This document shows, piece after piece, positions 53,170 to 60,500 of a stretch of DNA of 64,000 bases. Position 1 is the stretch's first letter, and each line of letters opens with the position of its first letter. Source of the stretch: Polaromonas sp. (GTDB lineage Bacteria > Pseudomonadota > Gammaproteobacteria > Burkholderiales > Burkholderiaceae_C); the NCBI GenBank assembly GCA_013298815.1, contig JAAFJF010000005.1:28957-92956 (forward strand). The letters run 5' to 3'. The notes beneath the pieces are model-generated. The model was not told where the DNA came from and did not search any database. It saw only the letters and a list, made by a program, of their open reading frames with translations. The translations under genes were made by a program, and so were the position numbers.

Positions 53170-53922
53170 ATGACGCATAAAAAAGTTGTTTTGATCACAG
53201 GTGCATCACGTGGCATTGGCGCGGCAACAGCGCTGCTCTGCGCCAAGCACGATTGGGCCGTAGCGGTGAACTACGTCGCAAACTCCTTGGCTGCCGACGA
53301 AGTGGTGCGACAAATTCGCGCGGCTGGCGGCACGGCCATGGCTGTGCAGGCCGATGTGGCAGTTGAAGCCCAAGTATTACGCTTGTTCGACACGGTTGAT
53401 GCCAAACTGGGTCGCATAAGCGGCTTGGTGAATAACGCAGGCGTAGTCGATATGCCCTCGCGCGTGGACGGCATGAGCGTTGAGCGTTTAACCCGCATGT
53501 GGACGACCAACATCACCAGCAGCTTTGTCTGCGCACGTGAAGCCGTTAAACGCATGAGCACCAAATACGGCGGTGGGGGTGGCAGCATTGTGAACTTGTC
53601 AAGTGCCGCGGTGCGTATCGGCTCACCTGGGCAATATGTAGATTACGCGGCCAGCAAGGCAGCAATTGACACTTTCACCATGGGTTTGGCCAAAGAAGTG
53701 GCGCTAGAAGGTATACGTGTGAACGCTGTGCGCCCTGGCATCATCGACACGGACATCCATGCCTCGGGTGGTTTGCCTGACCGGGTGGCCCAGGTTGCTC
53801 CCTTGGTTCCCATGCACCGCGCAGGTTCTGCACACGAAGTTGCTGAAGCTATTCTTTGGCTGCTGTCTGAGACTTCTAGTTACACCACCGGCTCCATCGT
53901 TGATGTGACGGGAGGCCGTTGA
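53170..53922 (+). CDS. Short-chain dehydrogenase/reductase (glucose 1-dehydrogenase-like)
   Basis: A 250-residue classical SDR. The cofactor motif is TGASRGIGAATA, NNAGVVDMPSRV follows, and the catalytic YxxxK is in YVDYAASKAAID. The C-terminal GSIVDVTGGR is typical. NADP preference is suggested by the Asn/Ala pattern after strand 2 but is not certain. The substrate is unknown. It overlaps marC by one base. Confidence 0.9.
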   Translation: MTHKKVVLITGASRGIGAATALLCAKHDWAVAVNYVANSLAADEVVRQIRAAGGTAMAVQADVAVEAQVLRLFDTVDAKLGRISGLVNNAGVVDMPSRVDGMSVERLTRMWTTNITSSFVCAREAVKRMSTKYGGGGGSIVNLSSAAVRIGSPGQYVDYAASKAAIDTFTMGLAKEVALEGIRVNAVRPGIIDTDIHASGGLPDRVAQVAPLVPMHRAGSAHEVAEAILWLLSETSSYTTGSIVDVTGGR

Positions 53923-54560
53923 TGGCTGTGGACTTAAAACCGCTGGTGACCTTGCTGGCCATTGTGAATCCGCTGGCCTGCGTGCCATTTTTCATCCACT
54001 ACACGCAGAATTTCTCTAAACAACAGCGCCAGCACACCATCTTGGTCGCCTCGTTCAGCGCCTTTGTGGTGATTGCGGTTAGCGCGCTTTTTGGTTTGGA
54101 GATATTGGGTTTCTTCGGCATTTCGCTGGCCAGCTTTCAGGTGGGCGGTGGTTTGTTGCTGATGACGTCCGCTTTGAGCATGCTGAACGCACAACCCGCT
54201 GATGCTCGTTCAAACCCAGACGAGCTTCAAGAGGCGGAGGTCAAATCCGCCATTGGCGCGAGCATTGCCGTCGTACCCCTCACGATTCCGCTGTTAACCG
54301 GCCCGGCCACCATGTCTACTGTGGTGATTTATGCCGACAAGGCGCAAAACTACGTGCAAATCCTCACCTTAGTGGGTTACGGTGTGGTGATCGGTTTGGC
54401 GACAGCGCTTTGCTTTTCTCTAGCGCAGCCTATCGCAAAGTTTTTAGGTAAAACTGGCATCAACATCATGACTCGATTGATGGGCTTGATTTTGACGGCG
54501 CTGGCGGTCGAGTTGATTGCAGAAGGTTTGCACAAACTCTTCCCGATACTGGCGCATTGA
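53922..54560 (+). CDS. MarC-family inner membrane protein
   Basis: A 212-residue protein with about six membrane segments (for example LVTLLAIVNPLACVPFFIHY and VALTIPLLTGPATMSTVVIY-like stretches). The NP near the N-terminus and the PLTIPLLTGPATMS block mark MarC/YchE proteins, whose function is unsettled. The ATG at 53922 overlaps the SDR stop (TGATG) and has GGAGG six bases upstream; a TTG one codon earlier is less likely. Confidence 0.9.
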   Translation: MAVDLKPLVTLLAIVNPLACVPFFIHYTQNFSKQQRQHTILVASFSAFVVIAVSALFGLEILGFFGISLASFQVGGGLLLMTSALSMLNAQPADARSNPDELQEAEVKSAIGASIAVVPLTIPLLTGPATMSTVVIYADKAQNYVQILTLVGYGVVIGLATALCFSLAQPIAKFLGKTGINIMTRLMGLILTALAVELIAEGLHKLFPILAH

Positions 54561-54584
54561 ATCTACATATTGAGGATAACTGAC

Positions 54585-55388
54585 ATGAGCGATTCAAAAT
54601 TGGATGCAGAACAAGAGCTTCAGATAGAGCAGCGCGGCTCGGTACTTTGGCTCACCATCAACCGCGAAGCACGGCGCAACGCCATGAGCCACAGTGTGCT
54701 GGCAGGCTTGCAGCAGGCGATTGACGCGGCACAGTCCAATCGCAGCATTCTGGCCATCGTCATCACCGGCGCTGGCAGCAAAGCCTTCTGTGCAGGGGCT
54801 GATTTGCAGTCCGCCAACGCGTTTACCACCGATTATTCGGATCCTACGGGTCACCTAGCACGCGTGCTGCGCAGCGCCAAAGCCAGCCATATTCCACTCA
54901 TCGCGCGAGTCAACGGCGCGTGCATGGCTGGCGGCATTGGGTTGATGGCGATGTGCGACATGGCCGTCAGCACGCCAGACGCTGTGTTTGGCCTGCCCGA
55001 GGTCAAAGTGGGCGTCTTCCCTGCGCAAGTGCTGGCCGTCTTGCAGCATTTGATTCCAAAGCGAAAATTGGCTGAAATGTGCCTCACAGGCGAGCCGATC
55101 ACCTCAGCCCAAGCTCTTGAAATCGGTTTGATCAACTACGTAAGCTACGAGTCTGGCTTAGAAAGTTTAGACAGCAAGCTGCAGTGGCTGCTAGACCGCG
55201 TGCTGGACAAATCACCTGCCGCCATTCGCCGTGGTTTGTACACCATGAAAAAGGCGGAAGCCATGTCGTTTGAAGAAGCGATGTCGTTTACCGAGAGCCA
55301 AATTGCCCTGTTCACACTGACGGAAGACGCCAAAGAAGGCCAAAAAGCCTTTCAAGAGAAGCGAAAACCGAAGTGGACGGGGCGTTGA
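54585..55388 (+). CDS. Enoyl-CoA hydratase/isomerase family protein
   Basis: A 267-residue crotonase. AFCAGADLQS and ARVNGACMAGGIGLMAMCDM form the oxyanion hole, and FGLPEVKVGVFPAQVLAVLQ carries the second-acid region. The LTGEPITSAQALEIGLINYV block is common in methylglutaconyl- and isohexenylglutaconyl-CoA hydratases, so it could supply the AtuE step missing from the atu unit (inference). TGAGGATAAC precedes the ATG at 54585. It follows marC by 24 bases. Confidence 0.88.
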   Translation: MSDSKLDAEQELQIEQRGSVLWLTINREARRNAMSHSVLAGLQQAIDAAQSNRSILAIVITGAGSKAFCAGADLQSANAFTTDYSDPTGHLARVLRSAKASHIPLIARVNGACMAGGIGLMAMCDMAVSTPDAVFGLPEVKVGVFPAQVLAVLQHLIPKRKLAEMCLTGEPITSAQALEIGLINYVSYESGLESLDSKLQWLLDRVLDKSPAAIRRGLYTMKKAEAMSFEEAMSFTESQIALFTLTEDAKEGQKAFQEKRKPKWTGR

Positions 55389-55408
55389 TGTCGTTAAGTT
55401 ACCAAAAC

Positions 55409-55451
55409 GCTATATTTTTAATAGCTGCTTAGGCAGTAAATATGCTGGCTA
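55409..55451 (+). repeat. Dispersed 43-base repeat, copy 10
   Basis: GCTATATTTTTAATAGC, then TGCTTAGGCAG and TAAATATGCTGGCTA, 20 bases after the hydratase stop. This is one of the best-conserved copies. Confidence 0.88.
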
Positions 55452-55507
55452 TAGCCAGTTTTATGCTCTGCAGAGCGTATTTTAGATGAATTACTCAAAT
55501 TGAACTC

Positions 55508-56503
55508 TTAAAACGTCACTGGCAAACCACTTTTGTAGCTGGCTGTGGCCGCGTCAGCTAATTTTTGCGCGGCTACGCCGTCTGCCACGGTGGTTTTAAA
55601 GACACCACCAGACTGCAAAGTTTCAAAGAAATGCGAGATTTCTAGGCGGTAAGCGGCCGCGTAGCGCTGCAAAAAGAAGGCTTCTGGCTTGTCAGCGTGG
55701 ATGCCGTTAGCGTTCCACTGCACCACTTCTGTGGGGGTGTGGTTGCCGCATTGCAAAAGCCCAAGCGAGCCCATCACCTCAAAACGCTGGTCATAGCCGT
55801 ACGCGGCGCGGCGACTGGTGTTGATTTGGCACAAGCGGCCTTTGCGGGTGCGGATGGTCACAGCGGTGCTGTCCACATCGCCCGTAGCGGTGATGGCAGG
55901 GTCTGTCAGCACCGAGCCGGTGGCGCTCAACCACTCAGCTTCGTCACCGTCGGCACACAAAATCCAGCGGAAAACGTCAAAATCGTGAATCAACATGTCC
56001 CTGAAAATGCCGCCAGAGGCTTTGATGTAATCGGCCGGTGGCGCGCCTGGGTCGCGGCTGGTGATGATGAGCATCTCAGGGCTGCCAATCTCGCCGGCTT
56101 GCAGACGGCTGCTGGCGTCGTTGAAAGTCGGGTCAAAGCGTCGCTGAAAACCAATCATGCAAGCCACATTCGCATCTTTAACGGCTTGGGCGCAAGCTTC
56201 GGCGCGGGGCACGGACAAATCAACTGGTTTTTCGCAAAAAATATGTTTTCCAGCCGCTGCTGCGCGGGTGATCAAGTCACTGTGCGTATCGGTTGAAGAG
56301 CAAATGGCAACCGCATCAACGCTTTTGTCAGCCAACGCGGCTTCAATGCTGGCAACTTCAGCACCCAGCTGGCTTGCAAGCTCAGCGGCATAGGTAGGCA
56401 CTGGGTCGCTGACGTATTTGAGTTTCACGCCGGGTAGTGCGGCAATGTTAGATGCGTGAATGCGGCCAATGCGGCCAGCGCCGAAAACTGCGACGTTTGT
56501 CAT
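55508..56503 (-). CDS. iolG: Inositol 2-dehydrogenase
   Basis: A 331-residue Gfo/Idh/MocA oxidoreductase that oxidises myo-inositol to scyllo-inosose with NAD. The Rossmann start is VAVFGAGRIGRIHASN, the conserved FCEKPVDLSVPRAEAC holds the catalytic Lys region, and GGIFRDMLIHDFDVFRWIL carries the active-site Asp/His. Its place in the iol locus supports the assignment. An operator-like palindrome lies in its promoter. Confidence 0.93.
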   Translation of the reverse strand: MTNVAVFGAGRIGRIHASNIAALPGVKLKYVSDPVPTYAAELASQLGAEVASIEAALADKSVDAVAICSSTDTHSDLITRAAAAGKHIFCEKPVDLSVPRAEACAQAVKDANVACMIGFQRRFDPTFNDASSRLQAGEIGSPEMLIITSRDPGAPPADYIKASGGIFRDMLIHDFDVFRWILCADGDEAEWLSATGSVLTDPAITATGDVDSTAVTIRTRKGRLCQINTSRRAAYGYDQRFEVMGSLGLLQCGNHTPTEVVQWNANGIHADKPEAFFLQRYAAAYRLEISHFFETLQSGGVFKTTVADGVAAQKLADAATASYKSGLPVTF

Positions 56504-56563
56504 GTTGATTCCAAAAAAGAGTTAAAAAATGAATAAAGGAACAGAAATAAAGGTAAAAATATA

Positions 56564-56575
56564 GAAATATTTTTC
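56564..56575. promoter_or_regulatory. Probable IolR operator before iolG
   Basis: GAAATATTTTTC, a near-palindrome of form GAAA-N4-TTTC. It lies between a minus-strand -35 (TTGAAA, 56588-56583) and a -10 (TATATT, 56563-56558). Confidence 0.6.
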
Positions 56576-56624
56576 GATTGTATTTCAAAATCGAATTAAT
56601 TTGCTCAGCTTGACTCAGTCTTGC

Positions 56625-57521
56625 TCAATTTGGCTCGCTACCAATTGAGTTACTTGATTTATAAGGCAATTCCAGCGTGTAAGCCAAGGCAATAAACAAG
56701 CTTTGCGCCATGCTCATTGTGCTGGTGAGCGACCTGAAGCCAAAAGTCGAATTGTCTTGAGCAATCAACGATGTTTGCGCCATTTTTGCCAATGGGCTCA
56801 TCAAGCTGTCGGTGATAGCAATCAGTTTAGCGCCGCGCTCGGCCGCTAATTTCGCGACAGAAACGGTTTCTTCGGCGTAAGGCGAAAACGAGATGGCGAT
56901 CATCACATCGTTTTTGCGGACGGATCGCATTTGGCCCAGCTGCATGCCACCAATACCGCTTACTAAACCTATCCGTTTGTCCGTATGTTGCAAAGCGTAG
57001 TCCAAATACGCAGCAACTGGGAAGGAGCGGCGTGAGGCTGCAATCCAAATGCAATCACTCGCGGCGAGTAAATCAACCGCCTTTTTGAAGCTAGGCGCTG
57101 CTATGCCACTTTTCAGCTCTTGCATGCCCGCCAAACTGCCAGTCAAAAATTCGCTGGCAATCTCCGTGCTGGACAAGTTGTTTGATCCAGCTTTTTCTGA
57201 GCTGATGATGTCGCGTATGCGTGATTGGTAGGTTCGGCTAGGTGCCAGTTGCCGAGAAATACCTTCTCTGAAAACAGCCTGCATTTCAGAAAAACCGGTG
57301 TAGCCAAAATGCTTGGCAAACCGCACCACCGCCGAAGGCTGCACGCTGCACTGCAGCGCCACCTGCTGTATGCCGTCTAAGCCAATATGATCTTTGTGCT
57401 GCTCAATATAGCGCGCGATGATTTTCAACTGCTTGCTCAGCGTTTCATACTCGTCAGAAATGCGGCGAATCAATTGATCAACGCTGGTTGCGGCTGATAT
57501 TTTGGCACTGGGTTTAGACAT
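56625..57521 (-). CDS. iolR: RpiR/MurR-family regulator, probably of inositol genes
   Basis: A 298-residue RpiR-type protein: an N-terminal HTH_6 domain (VALQCSVQPSAVVRFAKHFG) and a C-terminal SIS sugar-phosphate-binding domain (SDCIWIAASRRSFPVAAYLD and MIAISFSPYAEETVSVAKLA). IolR of rhizobia and Salmonella is of this class. It is flanked by iolG and purU-iolC, and similar palindromes occur in its own, iolG and iolC promoters. No ribosome site is obvious before the ATG at 57521. Confidence 0.85.
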   Translation of the reverse strand: MSKPSAKISAATSVDQLIRRISDEYETLSKQLKIIARYIEQHKDHIGLDGIQQVALQCSVQPSAVVRFAKHFGYTGFSEMQAVFREGISRQLAPSRTYQSRIRDIISSEKAGSNNLSSTEIASEFLTGSLAGMQELKSGIAAPSFKKAVDLLAASDCIWIAASRRSFPVAAYLDYALQHTDKRIGLVSGIGGMQLGQMRSVRKNDVMIAISFSPYAEETVSVAKLAAERGAKLIAITDSLMSPLAKMAQTSLIAQDNSTFGFRSLTSTMSMAQSLFIALAYTLELPYKSSNSIGSEPN

Positions 57522-57535
57522 GGAAAAGATATTTT

Positions 57536-57549
57536 AGAAAAGTTTTTCT
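57536..57549. promoter_or_regulatory. Probable IolR operator at its own promoter
   Basis: AGAAAAGTTTTTCT, of the GAAA-N4-TTTC form. It lies just downstream of a minus-strand TATAAT (57555-57550), so it would cover the transcription start of iolR: a self-repression layout. Confidence 0.6.
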
Positions 57550-57553
57550 ATTA

Positions 57554-57579
57554 TAGATTCGTATTCTAGATTCGAATTC
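57554..57579 (+). repeat. Tandem 13-base repeat in the iolR-purU promoter
   Basis: TAGATTCGTATTC is followed at once by TAGATTCGAATTC, one mismatch apart. It lies between the divergent iolR and purU starts and may bind a regulator. Confidence 0.55.
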
Positions 57580-57605
57580 TAAAGGTCTAAAAGTACAATG
57601 AATGC

Positions 57606-58454
57606 ATGAAAAGCACCTATATCCTCACACTTTCTTGCCCAGATAAATCTGGCATCGTTCACGCAGTTTCGGCTTTGCTGCTTGAACATGACGCAAACAT
57701 TGAGGAAGCTGCGCAATTTAACGATGTGCAAACAGGCTTGTTTTTCATGCGCGTGCAGTTTGCCACGCAAGAAGCCATTCAGGGTGATATTCAAGCCGCC
57801 TTCGCACTGCTGGCGAGTAGTTGGCACATGACGTTTGACTTGCATCCCGCAGCCCAAAAAATGCCCATCGTCATCATGGTCAGCCAGCAAGGCCATTGTT
57901 TGAACGATTTGCTGTTTCGCTGGAAATCGGGGCTCTTACCAGTGGATATCAAAGCCATTATCAGCAACCACCGCGACTTTTACCAGCTAGCCGCCAACTA
58001 CAACGTGCCGTTTCACCACATCAAAGTAACGGCAGACACCAAGGCTGTCGCTGAAGCTAAGCAGTTAGAAATCATCCAAGCTGAGGGCGCAGAGCTGGTT
58101 ATTTTGGCGCGCTACATGCAGGTGCTGTCAAACGACATGTGCAAGGCTTTGAATGGCCGCGCCATCAACATTCACCATAGTTTTTTGCCTAGCTTCAAGG
58201 GCGCGAAGCCTTACTTTCAGGCGCATGACCGAGGCGTGAAGCTGATTGGTGCAACTGCCCATTACGTCACTGCGGACTTGGACGAGGGCCCTATTATTGA
58301 GCAGGATGTTGCCCGCGTTGACCATAGCTTGACTGTGGAAGACCTGACCGCACAGGGGCGCGATACTGAAAGCCAGGTCTTGGCGCGAGCCGTGAAATGG
58401 CACAGCGAGCACCGCGTGCTTATCAATGGTCATAAAACAGTTATTTTTAAATAG
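57606..58454 (+). CDS. purU: Formyltetrahydrofolate deformylase
   Basis: A 282-residue PurU: an N-terminal ACT domain (YILTLSCPDKSGIVHAVSAL) and a formyltransferase-like domain with INIHHSFLPSFKGAKPYFQA and the Asp in TADLDEGPIIEQDV. It releases formate from 10-formyl-THF to balance one-carbon pools. Its position between iolR and iolC is unusual; it reads into iolC with 57 bases between them, but iolC has its own promoter. Confidence 0.95.
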   Translation: MKSTYILTLSCPDKSGIVHAVSALLLEHDANIEEAAQFNDVQTGLFFMRVQFATQEAIQGDIQAAFALLASSWHMTFDLHPAAQKMPIVIMVSQQGHCLNDLLFRWKSGLLPVDIKAIISNHRDFYQLAANYNVPFHHIKVTADTKAVAEAKQLEIIQAEGAELVILARYMQVLSNDMCKALNGRAINIHHSFLPSFKGAKPYFQAHDRGVKLIGATAHYVTADLDEGPIIEQDVARVDHSLTVEDLTAQGRDTESQVLARAVKWHSEHRVLINGHKTVIFK

Positions 58455-58474
58455 AAAAAATTTATCAAATAAGT

Positions 58475-58503
58475 TTGCAAAGAGAAATATATTTCCGTAT
58501 AAT
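58475..58503 (+). promoter_or_regulatory. iolC promoter with operator in the spacer
   Basis: A -35 TTGCAA (58475-58480) and a perfect -10 TATAAT (58498-58503) are 17 bases apart, and the perfect palindrome GAAATATATTTC (58484-58495) lies between them. Transcription would start near 58510, only about two bases before the iolC ATG at 58512. Confidence 0.7.
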
Positions 58504-58511
58504 TTCTCGCC

Positions 58512-60461
58512 ATGTCTCAAACTTTCAATTTCCCCACTGGTCGTCCCGTTGATATCGCCTGCTTAGGTAGGCTTGCCGTCGATTTGTATGCGCAGCAGTT
58601 TGGCAGTCGACTTGAAGATGCGCGCAGCATGGCTATGTATTTGGGCGGTAGCTCTGCTAACCTTGCTTTTGGTGTGGCCCGTTTGGGGCTGAAGAGCGCG
58701 ATGATTTCGCGGGTTGGTAACGAGCAAATGGGGCGATTTTTGACGGAGTCTTTGCAGCAAGAAGGCTGTGATACCAGCCAAGTTCAAGTGGATGCAGAGC
58801 GACTTACCGCACTTGTGTTGCTGGGTTTGAAAGACAAAGACACTTTCCCTTTGCTTTTTGTGCGTGAAAATTGTGCAGACATGGCGGTTGATGCGAGCTT
58901 GATTGACGAGAGTTTTATTGCATCGTGCCGTTCTTTAGCCATCACAGGCACGCATTTGTCGACGCCAGTGACGCGCAAGGCTTCCTTGACGGCTTTGGCA
59001 TATGCCAAACGCCACAACGTTATTCGTGTGCTTGATATTGATTACCGGCCTGTGCTTTGGGGCTTAACCACGCGCGGCGCGGGCGATAACCGCTACGTGC
59101 CAGATGCGAATGTGACAAAGCAGTTGCAAGAGGTTCTGCCTGAGTTTGATTTGCTAGTGGGCACTGAAGAAGAGTTTTTTATCGCTGGTGGCGCTAAAGG
59201 GACGGGTCACGATGATTTGATCGCCAGTTTACGTGTTGTGCGTGCGTTGAGCAAAGCAACCTTGGTGGTCAAGCGCGGTGCGTTGGGCTGCTGCGTGATT
59301 GAGGGTGATATTCCTGCCAATATCAACGATGCGCCCACGTACAAAGGCGAAAACGTTGAAGTCCTCAACGTGCTGGGTGCGGGGGATGCGTTTTTATCGG
59401 GTTTGATGGCAAGCCTCTTGCAGGGCAAAAGCTGGGCAGAGTCAACGCAAGTTGCCAATGCGTGTGGCGCTATCGTGGTGTCGCGCCATGCGTGCTCGGC
59501 CGCGATGCCAACACCGGCAGAGTTGTCGCATTGGTTTGGCGGAAACCGCAATCCGAAAGTCGATGCAGACCAGCAATTAGCCCATCTGCACCGTGTGACA
59601 GCGGCAAGACCAGATTGGAACGAGTTGTGCGTGATGGCGTTTGACCACCGAAGCCAGTTTTTAGAGATGGTGCGAGAAGCAGGCGTCAGCGAAACACGCA
59701 TTCCTGCATTGAAAAAATTATTGGTAAAAGCGGCCGAACAAGTTGAGACCAGTCACAACATGCAAGGCCATACTGGCGTTTTGATCGATGGCGGCGCTTA
59801 TGGTGCAGATGCACTGGCCAGTGCCACGGGTCGCGGCTGGTGGGTAGGGCGGCCGGTAGAGTTGCCAGGTTCGCGCCCTTTGCGCTTTGATGGAACACGT
59901 TCCATTGGCAGCGCGTTGATCCACTGGCCGACTGAGCAAGTGGTGAAATGCTTGGTTCACTACCACCCAGACGATGCATTTGAGCTGCGCTTGGAGCAAG
60001 AGCAAAAAGTGCTGGAACTGTGGGAGGCTACGCGTGAGAGTGGCAATGAATTGCTGTTGGAAATCATTTGCCCTGCAGCCATGACAGCTGCTGGCACGCA
60101 AGACGCAGCAGTGTTGCGATCTATCAAACGTTTCTACAACATTGGCGTTAAACCAGAGTGGTGGAAAATCGCACCTATGCAAGTGCAAGGCTGGGCTGAT
60201 TTGGAAGCCTTGGTGGCAGAGCGTGACCCGCATTGCAGAGGTGCCGTTATATTAGGTTTGAACCAGCCCTTGCAGATTTTGGCAGATAGTTTTGCATCAG
60301 CTAAAAACTCCATCGTGAAAGGCTTCATGGTTGGGCGTACTTTGTGGGCAACAGCATCTTTAAGTTGGTTGAAAAACGAGATCGACGATGATGTATTCGT
60401 GAAGCAGGTTGCCCACAATTTCGCAACTTTGGTTGACGCTTGGCGAGCAAGGAAGAAATAG
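58512..60461 (+). CDS. iolC: Bifunctional 5-dehydro-2-deoxygluconokinase/aldolase (IolC-DUF2090)
   Basis: A 649-residue fusion. Residues 1-330 are a PfkB kinase (CLGRLAVDLYAQQFGSRLED, GGSSANLAFG, and VLNVLGAGDAFLSGLMAS with the catalytic Asp). The rest is a DUF2090 domain (LCVMAFDHRSQFLEMVREAG onward), regarded as an IolJ-like aldolase. It phosphorylates 5-dehydro-2-deoxygluconate and probably splits it to dihydroxyacetone phosphate and malonate semialdehyde. No ribosome site precedes the ATG, and the promoter predicts an almost leaderless mRNA. Confidence 0.93.
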   Translation: MSQTFNFPTGRPVDIACLGRLAVDLYAQQFGSRLEDARSMAMYLGGSSANLAFGVARLGLKSAMISRVGNEQMGRFLTESLQQEGCDTSQVQVDAERLTALVLLGLKDKDTFPLLFVRENCADMAVDASLIDESFIASCRSLAITGTHLSTPVTRKASLTALAYAKRHNVIRVLDIDYRPVLWGLTTRGAGDNRYVPDANVTKQLQEVLPEFDLLVGTEEEFFIAGGAKGTGHDDLIASLRVVRALSKATLVVKRGALGCCVIEGDIPANINDAPTYKGENVEVLNVLGAGDAFLSGLMASLLQGKSWAESTQVANACGAIVVSRHACSAAMPTPAELSHWFGGNRNPKVDADQQLAHLHRVTAARPDWNELCVMAFDHRSQFLEMVREAGVSETRIPALKKLLVKAAEQVETSHNMQGHTGVLIDGGAYGADALASATGRGWWVGRPVELPGSRPLRFDGTRSIGSALIHWPTEQVVKCLVHYHPDDAFELRLEQEQKVLELWEATRESGNELLLEIICPAAMTAAGTQDAAVLRSIKRFYNIGVKPEWWKIAPMQVQGWADLEALVAERDPHCRGAVILGLNQPLQILADSFASAKNSIVKGFMVGRTLWATASLSWLKNEIDDDVFVKQVAHNFATLVDAWRARKK

Positions 60462-60500
60462 AAAGCAATAGAAGCAATTGGAAACAATAAAAATTAAGCT

